DNA of 64,000 nt from Antennarius striatus (Eukaryota > Chordata > Actinopteri > Lophiiformes > Antennariidae), in the NCBI RefSeq assembly GCF_040054535.1, contig NC_090795.1, positions 4,811,501-4,875,500 of the forward strand, given 5' to 3'. A program made the translations under genes and the position numbers. Within the stretch, counting starts at the first letter, position 1. Each line of letters starts with the position of its first letter. Under the pieces are notes generated by a model. The model saw only the letters and a program-made list of their open reading frames with translations, was not told where the DNA came from and did no database searches. Shown here piece after piece: positions 54,642 through 64,000 of the stretch.

Positions 54642-57600
54642 GTGGGTGATTGTTCTCCTGTTACCACTGTTCTACTGCTAGCAACTCGACCGAGGTTAAT
54701 GTGAAAGTGTTAGCCCGCTAGCAGAGCAGAGACCCATAATAACAGATGGTGGAGAATTCTCTCGCCACATGTATCCACGCTGCTTTACCATCCCAACTTT
54801 CTTTGTTTGACAAACATCCCAGCTATATTATTTCTAATTCACGATACCAGACGGTTTAATAGTCTGTTTATCAATCAACACGATTTTGGCAAAGTAATCA
54901 CAAGACGCGATCATCGAATTGTCAACAACACGAATTTGTTGTCATTCCGTTACAGGATATCAAGTGCATCGACAAAAATCTGTTCCATAATGTTATTTTG
55001 TGACCTTTGGAATTCCTACCAGAATTGAAGGGCAGATTATAATTCAGTATGCTGAAATTTTGTAATTTGTTTTCTAACCTCATGTCTAGTCAATATTTAG
55101 TAATCCACGTTTTACTGCTGGCTTGCAAACAAGAATCTATGGATCTTCCTCCCTAAAGTATGTGTCAGGCTTTTATCAAAATTAAGTTTTACTCATGATT
55201 TAAGAGATTATAAATAAGTTCTGAGATGAGTTGTTAGCTGGGGGCTATTGAATAATCATGTGTAATCAAGACCGAATAATTAGATTAGGAGGATCATAAC
55301 CAAACAGACAAAAGTACAGTAAAGCTCATGTTTCTGCGCTTTAAAACAAAATGATTCATCTGAAAGTCTCGCTTTAATTTAAAAAGTCAGTGTCAGATGG
55401 GTCACATTGCTGTTTTAGAAGTTTTATGCTTAGATAAACATGGGATTTATCCAGCTGGAATAAATCATTTTATGTTAATATTCAAAAGCATGATTTATTC
55501 TTTGTAACGTAAAACTTTAAAGGAGGTAGATGTGCTGGAATGGCTGTTTTTCTTCCCCTTTTTCAAAGTTGTTTTCTTTAGACTGCATCCTGAAGGGTTG
55601 TATACATGTCGGTAATCTATTATCCCACATTAGTTGAAATCCAGATTCGTAGTAGCAGCACAACGTCACACCGCCTGTTCTTTTAAGAGCAATAGACACG
55701 CTAGAACCTCAAAAACCATGTATGTTGCATGGAAACTGTCATAAATGCGTGACCCCTGACCAGACTTCCTTCCTCCCTGGCAGCCAGAGGCCTCAGAGGG
55801 GTGGAAAAGTCAAAACACTCAAGTGGGAGAGTCTGGCATGTCCGTGTCAGCTCTGATTCTGCGCTTGTTTTGTTATGTCTTGTCTGCGTGACGGTCGGCA
55901 AAAAGCCGTTACTGTTACCGGGTGTTCTGGCTTGTTCTTCAAAAATGGAAAAACAAGGTCAGGGGGCTTGGGGAAGGAAATGCGATCAGGTTTGTTCTGG
56001 ATGGACAACAATGAATGTGATATTTAGACTGAAACCATATGTGCTTGATGACACTGTCAACCCAGTCCTTTGAATCTGTCATAAGATGTTAATGTTTGCT
56101 TTTCAGAGCACAAGGTGATCATCGTGGGACTAGATAATGCGGGGAAAACAACTATCTTGTACCAGTTGTAAGTGGTTCTAGTTATGCATTTGCCGCTTGA
56201 AACTGCATCTGAGCACACAAACACTCACTTTTATGATTCCGTCTCCATCAAGTCTGATGAACGAGGTGGTCCACACGTCGCCTACTATCGGAAGCAACGT
56301 GGAAGAAATAGTGGTGAAGAACACTCACTTCCTGATGTGGGATATAGGAGGGCAGGAGTCTCTCAGATCCTCCTGGAACACCTACTACTCCAACACAGAG
56401 GTGAGTGGCACATTTTGTACCCTTTACTACAGGAGGGGAACGGAGGTATTGTCCAGCAGAGATATTCTGGCAGCTGGTGTGTTTGTTCAGAGTGCAGACG
56501 GCAGCGGGGGCCGCCCAAGTCAGGGGTCAGCCGTTCACAAAGGGACCCGTCTGAATGGCGGAGTGAGGGTCAGCCCCCGCAGAAAGAGGAGAGACCTGGC
56601 AGAGGCAGATGTGTGGGAGATCTTACAAAGAGCTCTAGAAAAACACTTGGTTCGATTTCCCTGATGTAACATCTGTCTTGGGTTTTTTTAACGTAGTTTC
56701 TCATAGGCAGCGGAACTGATCATTAAAATTCGTTTAACTCACAGCTTCATTACCTGCTTCTGATTATTCATCACAGGTTTTACCCGCAGCTCTTGCTGCT
56801 ACACGTCTGTGCTGAAGGCCAACATTAGAGCTTTAATTAGACAACTGTTCATAATTGATTTGTCCTTTCTAGGGTGATTTACTGCTTATCTTTGTAGCTT
56901 TTTAAAAATCACTTGTTCTCATTAATCATTTTCCAGAGCATTTATTCCAAGTCTGTTTTGATGATATATTCATTGGTTTGTTCATTTGTTAAAACAAACA
57001 TTTTCTGATTGTTGGTGTCTTGTGGTTGGAGATTACTAAAATATTGACAAAGATTCATCACATGTTGTGAATGTGAGTTATCAAGCAGGGGCTATGTGAG
57101 TCATACAAGATATTTAGAACCAGATCTTCTGGAAACAAAAGATGATTTATTTGGATTTAAATGCCTCTAGCGAGAGCAGCAGCACCGAACCTAAAGGCAG
57201 TTTCTACCATATTTAGGGACAGACGGTAATAAAAAGTCTTCCCGACAAAGAGCGACTCCTCATGCTGGGAATAGAATAGGAGTTTTCAATATTTGGATGC
57301 AAACAAAAGATCAATAAAAATTCCATTATCAACTTGGAAAAAAAAATTATGTTCATGATTTGATTAACAGCAAAAATGTTTTTGACAGCCCATCTATTCT
57401 TTTTTATAACCCCTATGGTTGAACTAGCAGAATACTTTAATGCATTATCATGCAGAGTAGAAGAAGCTGAGAACAAGGTTGGAAGATATCTGTTACAGCA
57501 GTTCCTCAGATCTCTATGGTAACTGTCAGAGGAACTCCACCCTCTCAATAAAAGACTGCCAGACTCATGAAGAGCTGCGTGAGTCACAGTCTTGTTGGAC

Positions 57601-58884
57601 GATGGCTGTTGATGAATCGCTGCTGCTTCCAGGGGTCGTTTGGATCAAATCTCATCTCTCATCTCACCAAGATGAACGGGCCTTTACTCTTCTTTTCATG
57701 CACCATGCCTCTCCCATTCACATGGGGGATTATTAATTATTAGTATTGCCTGGAACTGGCCACCCGCAGAGTTGCATTTCCTTGCTGTGAATGTCTCTTG
57801 CAAAGAGGTCACTCAGTGTGATGTTTGTCCCCCCCCCCGCTCTAGTTCATCATCCTGGTGGTGGACAGCACCGACAGAGAGAGGCTGGTCATCTCCAAAG
57901 AGGAGCTGTACAGGATGTTGGCTCATGAGGTAAAGTTCTTCCACATCTCTGTAGCCATAAGGAAATGGTATACAATGACCTGGGTCTGTTTTATAGTGCA
58001 CGCTGACTGCTGTGCTGCATTGTTCTCCATCTCATTGTTCTTGCCCTTTGGCTCGGTTTCCCCTCAGGACCTGCGGAAAGCAGCTGTGTTGATATTCGCC
58101 AATAAGCAGGATATGAAGAACTGCATGACTGCAGCTGAGATCTCCAATTACCTCACCCTGAGCTCCATCAAGGATCACCCATGGCACATACAGTCCTGCT
58201 GTGCACTTACAGGAGAAGGGTAAGTGTGTCACGTTCACGACAGACCCAGAGCAAAGCAGATGTTTCAGCACATCGTCCTAACAAGGTGGATTGTCTTTTA
58301 ATACCATAAAAGAAAGCTCCGACCTCCTTCATTAAAGAACGTATTCAGGAATGTCCATCTGGTTACAATCATTAGGTTTAGGAAAGTACCGTATTATTTT
58401 CATGATTATCATTTCTGGATCACAGGAAGTTATGTCACGTACAATGACATCAGCAAGACAGACCTAAGCTTGGTTGAGCTCTAAAGTTAAAAACATCACA
58501 TGTCAGGGTCGGAAACCATGTCCAGGTGGAAATGTGAGTGTTTATCTTGAGGGTCTTAGGGTTAAGATGTGTCCTCTCAGGTCTATGGTGCAGGAATAAC
58601 AGTCCAATTGTAACACTAACCCTTACTTTGTTTTTATTGTTTCTGTAATAATCAATCTAACCACCAGGAGGCAGTAACACTATGTAAAACATAATATATG
58701 AAATGGACCATTTCTGACTGTGTCACGGTTGCCAGCAGCAACCATCAGGAGGATATGTCATGCAGCTGAGGGAAAAAGATTAATTTGTACTTAATGACAA
58801 CTATCTCTACTGACACGCCTTCATTATTTCTCCAGTTTATGTCAAGGACTTGAATGGATGACCTCAAGGGCTGGACTCAGATAA
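54596..58884 (+). CDS. arl5b: ARF-like small GTPase ARL5B (complete)
   Basis: Golgi-associated ARF-family GTPase; the mammalian protein acts in trans-Golgi and endosome-to-Golgi traffic. Exons 54596-54641, 56107-56167, 56253-56400, 57846-57929, 58068-58219, 58836-58884 total 540 nt, 179 aa, the usual length. Gly2 ([12 protein letters not shown]) is the N-myristoylation site. Motifs: P-loop GLDNAGKTT (residues 23-31), switch I PTIGSN, switch II WDIGGQE, NKQD, and the SCCALTGEG loop. The C-terminus [16 protein letters not shown] has MTSR as in ARL5B; ARL5A has MMSR (recalled). No effector-domain change seen. Neighbours nsun6 and cacnb2 support the 5B assignment. Confidence 0.96.
54642..56106 (+). 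other. arl5b: arl5b intron 1
   Basis: About 1.5 kb, no repeat or exon recognised. An open frame at 55801-56073 is not spliced in and resembles nothing known. Confidence 0.8.
56107..56167 (+). CDS. arl5b: arl5b exon 2 (P-loop)
   Basis: [19 protein letters not shown], acceptor gcttttcag, donor CAGTT|gtaagt. Confidence 0.97.
56253..56400 (+). CDS. arl5b: arl5b exon 3 (switch regions)
   Basis: [20 protein letters not shown], then [20 protein letters not shown]. The preceding intron is only 85 bp with an unusual acceptor ccatcaag. Donor GAG|gtgagt. Confidence 0.96.
56401..57845 (+). other. arl5b: arl5b intron 3
   Basis: 1.4 kb; several open frames without recognisable products; C-rich acceptor tract cccccccccgctctag. 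Confidence 0.8.
57846..57929 (+). CDS. arl5b: arl5b exon 4
   Basis: [28 protein letters not shown], 28 codons, donor GAG|gtaaag. Confidence 0.97.
58068..58219 (+). CDS. arl5b: arl5b exon 5 (NKQD)
   Basis: [20 protein letters not shown] through [11 protein letters not shown]; acceptor ttcccctcag, donor GAAGG|gtaagt. Confidence 0.97.
58220..58835 (+). other. arl5b: arl5b intron 5
   Basis: 616 bp. Carries a CTCF-like site (58661-58674) and a GGTTGC-CAGCA-GCAACC inverted repeat (58727-58743). Confidence 0.8.
58661..58674 (+). promoter_or_regulatory. CTCF-like motif
   Basis: CCACCAGGAGGCAG, an excellent match to the CTCF core. The best of the three such motifs seen in the window. Motif only. 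Confidence 0.4.
58836..58884 (+). CDS. arl5b: arl5b exon 6 (stop)
   Basis: [15 protein letters not shown] and TAA at 58882-58884; acceptor tttctccag. Confidence 0.96.
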
Positions 58885-60520
58885 CCTCTCCTCCAACCAA
58901 CAATGGACTGACTACCCACGCCGCCTGCACGGCGGCACAACTGCTTGTCCTTTCCGGCTTATTGTTGCTATGTATTTTTTTAATGGAGAATTTTAATGAT
59001 AGAACAGGATGGGAGTATTTACCCGTCCGTTGCTTAAATATTTCAGCGGAGCAGGTGACCACAACTAATGAACTTGACCTGCTTGTGGAGCAAGAAGCCA
59101 CTTTTATAGGACAAGGAGAATAAAACAATTCCAGCTGTACTCAATTTAAGAGTACATGTGCAAGCGAAGGCTTTGTTGAAAACTTACACTACATACATAT
59201 CATGTGACATTTCAAAGCATCATGTCAAGAGCACACCTCACACATCTCATTGGTTCTCAGCTGTGGGAAAAGAAGGCAAGGTTTTATTATGGTGACTGTT
59301 TTCACGCTACATAACTTTATTAATGTTCGAGTGGTTATCAGAGATTACAAGCAGTGTTTGAAAAACCAGACCAAAAGGAATATGGAAGTCGAGTTGGGTG
59401 ATTTTCAGAATTATGTTCTCATCGTGGTTTTTTTCACAGCCATTAATATCTGTTACACGGTTTCGGTTCCATAAGCTACGTTGTTGGTGGTTTTGTTCAC
59501 GGGTGTGTTGCTGTTATATTGAAATGTTGTCAAATATGAACCTCTCATTTGAACTTTTAGCCTGTACTTTATTATTGAGCCAAATGATGTAAATTTGGAG
59601 TGTTGACATGCAATTTTTTCTTAAAACGGAACAATTGTAATTTGCTTTCTCAATTTTTTTCATTTTGAATGGTCAAAATTTCAAGTCTATGTACAAATCA
59701 TGTTTTTAAAAGACAGTATTTTCAACTTAAACACTATGTATTTTGTTTTGACAATGATGCATTACGATTATTATTTAATTGTATTCATTTAATTCTTGTT
59801 TGGCTGCAGGTTCACTCACAGGAGGTTAGCGTCTAGACCTGTTTTGTAACAACAGTGGATCTTTGGTGCTCCCTCAAGCTCGTATACGATCCACTGTGCC
59901 CTCATTTCAGTCTTTCATGAAGAACATCTCCAGCCACTTTGGCACATATTCTTTATTTTACACTTTTTTAAAAATAAGCCAACATCAACAAGTGGCCATG
60001 GTTTTATGGGAAATGGCTACACATCAGTCATTTCGACCAGAGTTGTCCAGTTGTCTAGTGAAGATGGAAAAAGCCTTTCTCAATATTCTGGAGATGATAG
60101 TTAAAATAATTGATCCTCAGCCTTAAGGTTTCTGTTGAGTGTTTAGGACTGCATGTGTGTGAGTTTGACAGTCTGCTCATGATTTTTACCAAATTTCCCT
60201 TTATGACCCTAAGTAAGAATCCTTTGGCGACAGAGTTATGCCCATCTCTGAAACATGCATACCTTTTGTAAGTTCTAGTGGCTGACAGGAGTTGTACGAG
60301 TTTCAATTGACTGACGTCCACTTTGGTCAGGGAGGTGTAGCTGGGTCCCTTTTTTTCTGTCCCCGAGACAAAGTATTTTTATACTTGCAGGTAAAACGCT
60401 GATCTGTGCAGCTCAACTCTTTGGAACATTAAGGTTTACAGGTACGAAGTGTGCCGGTATCTAGTCTGGATCATGTACTGTAATTTGTTTTCAATAAAAC
60501 TTGAGCCTGAAGACTTTTGT
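58885..60520 (+). other. arl5b: arl5b 3' UTR
   Basis: About 1.6 kb, T-rich, no other gene; ends after the AATAAA at 60493. Confidence 0.7.
60493..60498 (+). terminator. arl5b: Poly(A) signal, arl5b
   Basis: AATAAA in tcaataaaacttgagcc, a well-placed end for the arl5b 3' UTR, 245 bp from the opposing maf1 signal. Confidence 0.7.
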
Positions 60521-60724
60521 TTTTAAGTTCTTAAAGTTGATATAAGCAGACTTCTGACATATCCAAAACATGAAATATTTATGGTATTTTCCTCTGAGTA
60601 CATGGATGTACTGAGTATGTACAATTAAGAAGGTGACTGCTTTCTATCTATACTGAAAGCAAAAGGCCCAAACAGACACAAATAAACTGATCTTCAGTGA
60701 TGGTGTAAATGAAGACATGAGGTC

Positions 60725-61658
60725 CGACTCAAACACCAATTTATTTACAGCACATTAAAGCACGGAGCAGTCGAGACACCTCACACAACTCCAGCCTATC
60801 CGGAGAAAAAGCAGGGCTTCTCTATTTCTAAATAAAAATAATAAACATTTCCTGTGGTGTTTTTTTCATCTGTATTTTACCGTACATTCACATTTCAACA
60901 TGATCTCAGGCAAAGAAAAACACTGGGGGTAGAGGAGTTTGTATATAAAAATAATCATGGGACTGGAAAAAAGTACCTAGAAAGACAGGAAACAGGACTT
61001 CTGTTAAAAGCAGACACTAAAGTACAGAAGAGCAGTAGCAGAAATAAGTGTCAATAAAATAAGTTTTCAGTTAAAAATTTGTTTCACATTTCAAATTCAG
61101 TGCTAGAAAATCCCCACAGTAACCACTTCTGCACAAATAAGGCAAACAATGAACAACAGATGAGTTCTGGGATGGTCGATGCATTCTTCATGTACTCAGT
61201 TCTCGGGTTATCAGAAGTATCAATCCATCAGATCGTTGATGCTGGTGATGTCTGACTACATTTACAAGAAGCTTGGCTCTCCTCTACGGCTTATCCACAA
61301 GAAGATCTTGAATGTCCATGAACATGAGTTTTTGGAAATGTGGCAGATGTGAAGGTGTGTTTGTGTGTATATATATAGATATATATATATATTTAAATGC
61401 TTGCATGGGGCTGGAGCTTAAAAAAGAAGCACTGGAAAGTGAATGACAGTTACCGTGGGGTTCTCATCAAAATGTCCAATGCCACACGGTACATAGTTCA
61501 CTGCCAGCAGAAGAGAAGTCTTGCATGCATTAATGTGATGCATGAGAATGGACAGCAAATCACATAAAAACACAAACAAAAAGTGCATGAGGAAAAAAAA
61601 AACGGAGGAGAGGAGGAAGCAAGATCTTCTTTGGCTGAGGCGTTGTCATCAGAGAAAA
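60725..61658 (-). other. maf1: maf1 3' UTR (probable)
   Basis: From the stop at 61659 to the AATAAA at 60740. Includes a short TA-rich tract near 61366-61394. Confidence 0.55.
60740..60745 (-). terminator. maf1: Poly(A) signal, maf1
   Basis: TTTATT on + (AATAAA on minus), about 0.9 kb beyond the maf1 stop. Confidence 0.6.
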
Positions 61659-61683
61659 TCACACGCACAGAGCCGTGGGGAAA
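61659..61683 (-). CDS. maf1: maf1 last coding exon
   Basis: After ttgtcccag: 25 nt encoding (S)FPTALCV and TGA at 61661-61659. The phase fits the preceding donor. Short C-termini ending in a similar hydrophobic motif are plausible for fish Maf1, but this is recalled loosely. Confidence 0.7.
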
Positions 61684-63815
61684 CTGGGACAAGAGAAAAA
61701 AAATATTAGTGCAAACCAAACTCATCAAATACGGCACATCCATTCTCTTCAACTAGCACAGGGGTCGGCAACCCAAAATGTTCAAAAAGCCATATTGGAT
61801 AAAATTTTTAAAAAAAAATCTGCCGAGAGCCACAAAAATATTATAAGCCTTACATGAAGGCAATGCAGGCTTTAAGTGGATATTATCTATATTAGTCTAC
61901 AAATACATAATGAGATTCATGATTAAATATTTATTTTCCATGCAGTGCATCTAGGAGAAAATGACACCACATGACTACTCTGTTTAACTTACATTACGAT
62001 ATTACTGTATTATGTTTTGTTGCATTGATGAACTTCTTAAATTGGCTCTCAAATGCAGCTCGCATATCAACGATCGCTCCTAATTAATCCCCGTTCAGTG
62101 TGTGATGGTGATAAACGTCTCTGGACGCTTTCAGGGAGGGGAGGTGAGAGCCTCGCTGTACATCCCTGATGAATAGTCAGCTTGAGCTCCAATGACAAAA
62201 CAGTGTTTCCGCTCCTGGAGACGTTTATTGAGCACATTTAGGTAACGTGTTCTAAACGAGCACAGTATTAATTCGATCATTTCTTCTTGCAGCTCATTGG
62301 AGTTTACATACCTGCACAACAGCGCTGTCTGTTCAATATTGATCACGTCACACGACTCATCAGACAACTGAGTTTACTGGAGTGGAATTGATGTCCTTGA
62401 TTTGCTGACTGATGACGTTGCGAGCCCTTTCCTTGACTGTCTTTGCAGAGAGAGGAATGTCTTTAATTTTCTTTATTATCTCCGTTACGTTTTCGAAGTC
62501 TGAAAATAGGTGCTCTGATATTTTATTGAATGAATCCTTCATGTAATCACCACCTGTGAACAGGTTTCCATGCTTTTTTAGCTATGAGTAGAATATCTAT
62601 TTTTATTCTTTTCAGTATTATTTTATTATGTGATTAGTCTCCAGGGAGCTTTAGGTGGCGCTAAAGAGCTGCATGCGGCTTCGGAGCCGCGGTTTGCCGA
62701 CCCCTTAACTCGCAGATGCTGAGCCTCACCTGTCCCCAGTGAAGCCGTCCATCTCCTCCTCATCGTCCAGCTCCATGTCTAGCTCGCTGTCCAGACGATC
62801 GAAGCCATATCCACTCAAAACGCTGGAGGTGTGGATAACAAACACACATTAGAAAAGATGTATACCAGAGATCTGTGAATGTGAAGGCTGTGCTCTGTGC
62901 TGACCTGACTGAGCGACATGTGAAGAACACAATCCTCTTCAGCTTCTTGTTGTAAAAGAAGTAATTGAAGGACCAGAGGCTCCCTTCTTCACCAAAAGGG
63001 TCTGAGTCCAGATCAGGGTTGTAGCTATAAGCAAATATTACAACAAGGCTTAAAATGGCTCAGCAGCAAAAATAAATTAAGTTTTAGGAACATGAATGAC
63101 CTGCTTTATCACACATGAATGCATACAGACGTTTACCTGTAAATGTCACAGCCCTGCAGATTGATCTCTTGATCAATGGCGTTCCATAACTCCGGCCCCA
63201 GAGAGTTGAACTCTTCTCCCACAGCTGAGAACAAGCTGCCGTTTACTGCATTAGCCACCTGTGGAAAAAAATCAATCCAGTTAATATATGCTGTTAGATT
63301 TACTCACACTTATTCTTTTCCTTTTGGCTTTTCCTTTCAGGGGTTGCCTCCGTCTAACCCCGTCTTCTGCATCGACAAAACATTTTTTCTTGGCTTTGCT
63401 AACCCAGTTGAGGCTGGGCTCTCGGCTGAACTCGTGGGCCCGCGCCGCGCTGAAGTCATAGTCCGGTCTGAAGGACTCGTTGAGCGTTGTGATGAGGTAG
63501 AAAATCGTCTTCCTGCAACACTTGTCACTCAAAGGGTTCTCCCCATCCTCACTGCTCTTCCCCAGCCTGGATGGAACATTAATAGAGACTTAAAAAGGAA
63601 ATACCTCAACATCTCACCTCTAAATGCTTATTTTGGTTCCCATTGCCAGACAGGTTGGCTCAGGTCCATGCTGCAGTACTCACTTTGAAGGGCTGGTGGC
63701 GCTGGTGGACTGCGGGGGAGAGAGCGCCTCCAGGACGTGTGGCTCCCCCTCCTGGCAAAACTGCTTGAACATATGCTTGTCGTCCCCTGCCATTTTACAG
63801 GAGTAGCTCTCAATC
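61659..63815 (-). CDS. maf1: RNA polymerase III repressor MAF1 (5' exon outside window)
   Basis: Conserved repressor of Pol III transcription, inactivated by mTOR-pathway phosphorylation. Coding exons seen on the minus strand: 63684-63815, 63404-63566, 63137-63258, 62905-63024, 62730-62822, 61659-61683, with compatible phases throughout. The first exon (MKLLENSS in mammals) lies to the right of the window. Recognisable blocks: [20 protein letters not shown] (A box), [40 protein letters not shown] (B box), [39 protein letters not shown]. The linker keeps two Ser-Pro sites (EALSPPQ, TSPSK) equivalent to mammalian phosphosites. The acidic tail is short and ends in a tiny last exon. A hAT relic sits in the last intron. 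Convergent with arl5b. Confidence 0.95.
61759..62706 (-). mobile_element. hAT-superfamily transposon relic with 8-bp target duplication
   Basis: Left end CAGGGGTCGGCAACCC, right end (reverse strand) AAGGGGTCGGCAAACC. Flanks aactagca (61751-61758) and aactcgca (62707-62714) agree at 7 of 8 bases, the length of a hAT duplication. Inside, on the minus strand, is a broken transposase segment. Inserted in the last maf1 intron, 23 bp from the exon at 62730. Confidence 0.9.
62131..62542 (-). pseudogene. hAT transposase fragment, frameshifted
   Basis: From 62542: [20 protein letters not shown] followed by a one-base frame change near 62365 into [20 protein letters not shown] and [13 protein letters not shown]. 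The pattern LS..TV.RR...I then DEStD (here DESCDV) is the start of the catalytic core of ZBED/SCAND3-type hAT transposases. Only a small central part remains. Confidence 0.75.
62730..62822 (-). CDS. maf1: maf1 exon (acidic tail)
   Basis: [30 protein letters not shown]; acceptor cacacctccag, donor GGACAG|gtgagg. If the donor is skipped the frame meets TGA two codons on (R then stop). Confidence 0.92.
62905..63024 (-). CDS. maf1: maf1 exon (C box)
   Basis: [39 protein letters not shown]; acceptor tgcttatag, donor GTCAG|gtcagc. Confidence 0.96.
63137..63258 (-). CDS. maf1: maf1 exon
   Basis: [40 protein letters not shown]; acceptor ttccacag, donor TACAG|gtaaac. Confidence 0.96.
63404..63566 (-). 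CDS. maf1: maf1 exon (B box)
   Basis: [20 protein letters not shown] through [11 protein letters not shown]; acceptor ccatccag, donor TGG|gttagc. Confidence 0.96.
63684..63815 (-). CDS. maf1: maf1 exon (A box and phosphorylated linker)
   Basis: Follows tgccctgcag. [20 protein letters not shown], then [14 protein letters not shown] and TSPS; donor TCAAA|gtgagt. Confidence 0.95.
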
Positions 63816-64000
63816 CTGCAGGGCAAAAATAATGTTTAGTACTTAAATACATAAAGAACATTAAAAATTAAGCCTCAAGCCATATCCAAAAAAAAGAAGA
63901 GTAAAAAAAATATTTTGACAACTGGTCCTGAAATTTCTCACATGCTTTCTTGTGTTTCTGTTTCTTAGAGGAAGACCAAAGAGGAGGTTTATGGATGTAG
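63816..64000 (-). other. maf1: maf1 intron at right edge
   Basis: AT-rich intron upstream of the A-box exon. No maf1 first exon seen before the window ends. Confidence 0.8.

Noticed and set aside
55801..56073. 90-codon frame in arl5b intron 1
   Set aside because: No recognisable product and the established exon 1 to exon 2 junction skips it.
56172..56669. Frames of 155-165 codons overlapping arl5b exon 3
   Set aside because: One frame contains the true exon 3 and simply reads on into intron 3; the other is a shadow frame.

Overview
The window is vertebrate nuclear DNA from a ray-finned, probably teleost, fish. Evidence: GT-AG introns in every gene, (GT)n and (AT)n microsatellites, fish-type repeat debris (hAT, piggyBac, a Penelope-like GIY-YIG relic, a GGTGTACCCC-type tail) and four spliced genes whose proteins match known vertebrate families. 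The gene order cacnb2 - nsun6 - arl5b equals human chromosome 10p12. The next gene, maf1, lies elsewhere in mammals (8q24), so the arl5b-maf1 junction is probably a fish arrangement. The species cannot be named from sequence alone.

Layout. (1) Positions 1-47.8 kb: cacnb2 (+), the beta-2 auxiliary subunit of voltage-gated calcium channels. The window opens inside the gene. The first two-thirds is a promoter/first-exon region: one cassette exon (1254-1346) and four alternative first exons. Three match known beta-2 N-termini: beta-2a at 7511 with the CysCys palmitoylation motif, beta-2b at 17509 and beta-2e at 28339. One at 21306 (MYHSGSEESDL) I do not recognise from mammals. All are phase 0 and splice to the common exon at 33160. 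Twelve common exons, plus a 20-nt microexon that replaces exon 7A, encode SH3, HOOK and guanylate-kinase-like regions and an unusual His/Glu-rich tail. Exon lengths sum to an intact 674-codon frame plus stop. (2) 48.9-53.4 kb: nsun6 (-), an RNA m5C methyltransferase, complete in 11 coding exons (461 aa), convergent with cacnb2. (3) 54.2-60.5 kb: arl5b (+), a 179-aa ARF-like GTPase in six exons, divergent from nsun6 across a short intergenic promoter region. (4) 60.7-63.8 kb: maf1 (-), the RNA polymerase III repressor, convergent with arl5b; its first coding exon lies beyond the right edge.

Mobile DNA. A 2.1-kb piggyBac deletion derivative flanked by TTAA (30831-32967) lies in the last large cacnb2 intron before the common exons. 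A 0.95-kb hAT relic with a near-perfect 8-bp target duplication (61759-62706) lies in the last maf1 intron. A GIY-YIG fragment of a Penelope-like element (about 52560-52910) lies in the 5' intron of nsun6.

The four genes have unrelated jobs (channel trafficking, tRNA/mRNA methylation, Golgi traffic, Pol III repression) and share no evident pathway. The most interesting content is the alternative N-terminus array of cacnb2, two GC-AG introns in the same gene each with a GT four bases downstream, and an orphan promoter-like motif cluster between cacnb2 and nsun6. All exon borders were read by eye from splice consensus, phase and recalled family sequences; no alignment was run.
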